Part shown: one piece after another, positions 30,511 to 31,489 of the stretch | How the letters are laid out: each line of letters opens with the position of its first letter | How positions within the stretch are numbered: the stretch's first letter is position 1 | Position numbers and translations under genes: made by a program | Origin: Clostridiales bacterium UBA1758 | GTDB lineage: Bacteria > Bacillota > Clostridia > Oscillospirales > UBA1758 | Direction: 5' to 3' | NCBI GenBank assembly: GCA_002315595.1 | Contig: DCHG01000011.1 | Location: 58,061 to 89,549, forward strand | Length of the DNA: 31,489 nucleotides | Notes under the pieces: model-generated | What the model saw: only the letters and a program-made list of their open reading frames with translations | Databases searched by the model: none | What the model was told of the DNA's origin: nothing

Positions 30511-31489
30511 TTAAAGTTGCGGTCCGGCAGCGACGAGAGCCTTGCCGGCGTCATTGCCTTCGTATTTGGCGAAGTTTTTGACAAATCTGGAGGCGAGATC
30601 CTTTGCCTTGACTTCCCATTCGGAAGCACTGGCATAGGTGTCACGCGGGTCAAGGATGTTGGTGGCAACGCCGGCGAGTTCGGTCGGGACTTCGAGGTTG
30701 AAGAACGGGATCTTCTTGGTCGGAGCCTTGTTGATGTCACCACTCAGGATGGCGTCGATGATGCCGCGGGTATCCTTGATGGAAATACGCTTGCCGGTGC
30801 CGTTCCAACCGGTGTTGACAAGGTAAGCCTTTGCGCCACTCTTTTCCATCTTTTTGACGAGTTCTTCGGCGTACTTGGTCGGGTGGAGTTCGAGGAACGC
30901 CTGACCGAAGCAAGCGGAGAAGGTCGGAGTCGGCTCGGTGATACCGCGTTCGGTACCGGCGAGTTTGGCGGTGAAGCCGGAGAGGAAATAGTACTTGGCC
31001 TGTTCGGGAGTCAGGATGGAAACAGGGGGCAGAACGCCGAAGGCGTCAGCGGAGAGGAAGATGACCTGCTTGGCATCCGGAGCAGAGGAAACAGGACGGA
31101 CGATATTCTGGATGTGGTTGATCGGGTAGGAAACGCGGGTGTTTTCGGTCACGCTCTTGTCGGCGAAGTCGATCTTGCCTTCGGCGTCGAGGGTGACGTT
31201 TTCAAGCAGGGCGTTACGCTTGATGGCGTTGTAGATATCCGGCTCGGAATCTTTGTCGAGGTTGATGACCTTGGCGTAGCAACCGCCTTCGAAGTTGAAC
31301 ACGCCGTTGTCGTCCCAACCATGTTCGTCATCACCGATGAGAAGACGCTTCGGATCGGTGGAAAGAGTGGTTTTGCCGGTGCCGGAAAGACCGAAGAAGA
31401 GGGCGGTGTTTTTGCCTTCCATATCGGTGTTGGCGGAGCAGTGCATCGAAGCAATGCCCTTCAACGGCAGGTAGTAGTTCATCATGGAG
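30511..31489 (-). CDS. pckA: ATP-dependent phosphoenolpyruvate carboxykinase (C-terminal part, cut by window edge)
   Basis: The last 325 residues are inside the window; the family is about 535 residues, so roughly 200 N-terminal residues lie off the right edge. The frame is open to the edge. Visible motifs are MNYYLPLKGIASMHCSAN, the P-loop GLSGTGKTTLSTDP, the metal/substrate segment IGDDEHGWDD, NFEGGCYAKVI, ENTRVSYP, SADAFGVLPPVS, GFTAKLAGTERG and NTGWNGTGKRISIKDTR, all diagnostic of PckA. It interconverts oxaloacetate plus ATP with PEP, ADP and CO2; in anaerobic gut Firmicutes it often runs in the carboxylating direction. A strong terminator follows the stop. Confidence 0.97.
   Translation of the reverse strand, partial: SMMNYYLPLKGIASMHCSANTDMEGKNTALFFGLSGTGKTTLSTDPKRLLIGDDEHGWDDNGVFNFEGGCYAKVINLDKDSEPDIYNAIKRNALLENVTLDAEGKIDFADKSVTENTRVSYPINHIQNIVRPVSSAPDAKQVIFLSADAFGVLPPVSILTPEQAKYYFLSGFTAKLAGTERGITEPTPTFSACFGQAFLELHPTKYAEELVKKMEKSGAKAYLVNTGWNGTGKRISIKDTRGIIDAILSGDINKAPTKKIPFFNLEVPTELAGVATNILDPRDTYASASEWEVKAKDLASRFVKNFAKYEGNDAGKALVAAGPQL

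Noticed and set aside
1..31489. tRNA, rRNA, CRISPR or T-box elements
   Set aside because: All intergenic spaces were read; none shows cloverleaf ends, spaced direct repeats or T-box sequence.

Overview
The window is a contiguous stretch of a bacterial chromosome. It looks like an anaerobic clostridial Firmicute, probably an Oscillospiraceae/Ruminococcaceae-type gut organism. That assignment is inference from several signs: low-to-mid GC with strong AGGAGG-type ribosome binding sites, many TTGACA/TATAAT sigma-A promoters, a clostridial-type split Na+-pumping oxaloacetate decarboxylase, ATP-dependent PEP carboxykinase, a YerC-type TrpR repressor, the radical-SAM/DUF4130 pair, and a Bacillus-type L10 leader. 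Nearly all sequence is ordinary chromosomal coding DNA. There is no prophage, CRISPR array, tRNA, rRNA or intact insertion sequence. Layout, left to right. 1-1907 (minus): a carboxyltransferase subunit, an OadG-like membrane subunit and a biotin carrier cut by the window edge, i.e. the soluble and anchor parts of an oxaloacetate decarboxylase/pyruvate carboxylase complex. 2214-5027 (minus): trkA-trkH potassium uptake. 5199-8215 (minus): response regulator, histidine kinase and a GerMN-domain lipoprotein, divergent from a D-Ala-D-Ala carboxypeptidase (8326-9651, plus). 9808-11726 (minus): yerC, a SAM methyltransferase and hslO in one operon. 11947-13853 (plus): a membrane-anchored HtrA protease, then a small membrane zinc-ribbon protein. 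14153-16421 (plus): serC-serA. 16587-17225 (minus): trmB. 17383-19418 (plus): a radical SAM protein translationally coupled to a DUF4130 protein, an uncharacterised DNA-metabolism pair. 19640-20332 (minus): an AT-richer aspartate/glutamate racemase. 20486-24766 (minus): a large exported GHL10 plus N-acetylmuramoyl-L-alanine amidase fusion, followed by a homocysteine S-methyltransferase-domain protein. 24987-26108 (minus): rplJ-rplL with promoter, L10 leader and attenuator. 26164-27729 (minus) and 27954-28868 (plus): a predicted cytosolic alpha/alpha-barrel protein divergent from a metallophosphoesterase. 28911-29192: a decayed REP-associated transposase fragment containing a REP-like palindrome. 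29189-30367 (minus): tetR and a four-helix membrane protein. 30511-31489 (minus): pckA, cut by the right edge. Functional themes: the two ends both handle the pyruvate/oxaloacetate/PEP node. The centre is rich in cell-envelope functions (two-component system with lipoprotein, carboxypeptidase, HtrA, amidase fusion). The most interesting loci are the response regulator-kinase-GerMN lipoprotein operon, which has the same layout as actinobacterial MtrA-MtrB-LpqB, the radical SAM/DUF4130 pair, and the amidase fusion. All functional calls come from reading the sequence and recalling families; no database search was run.
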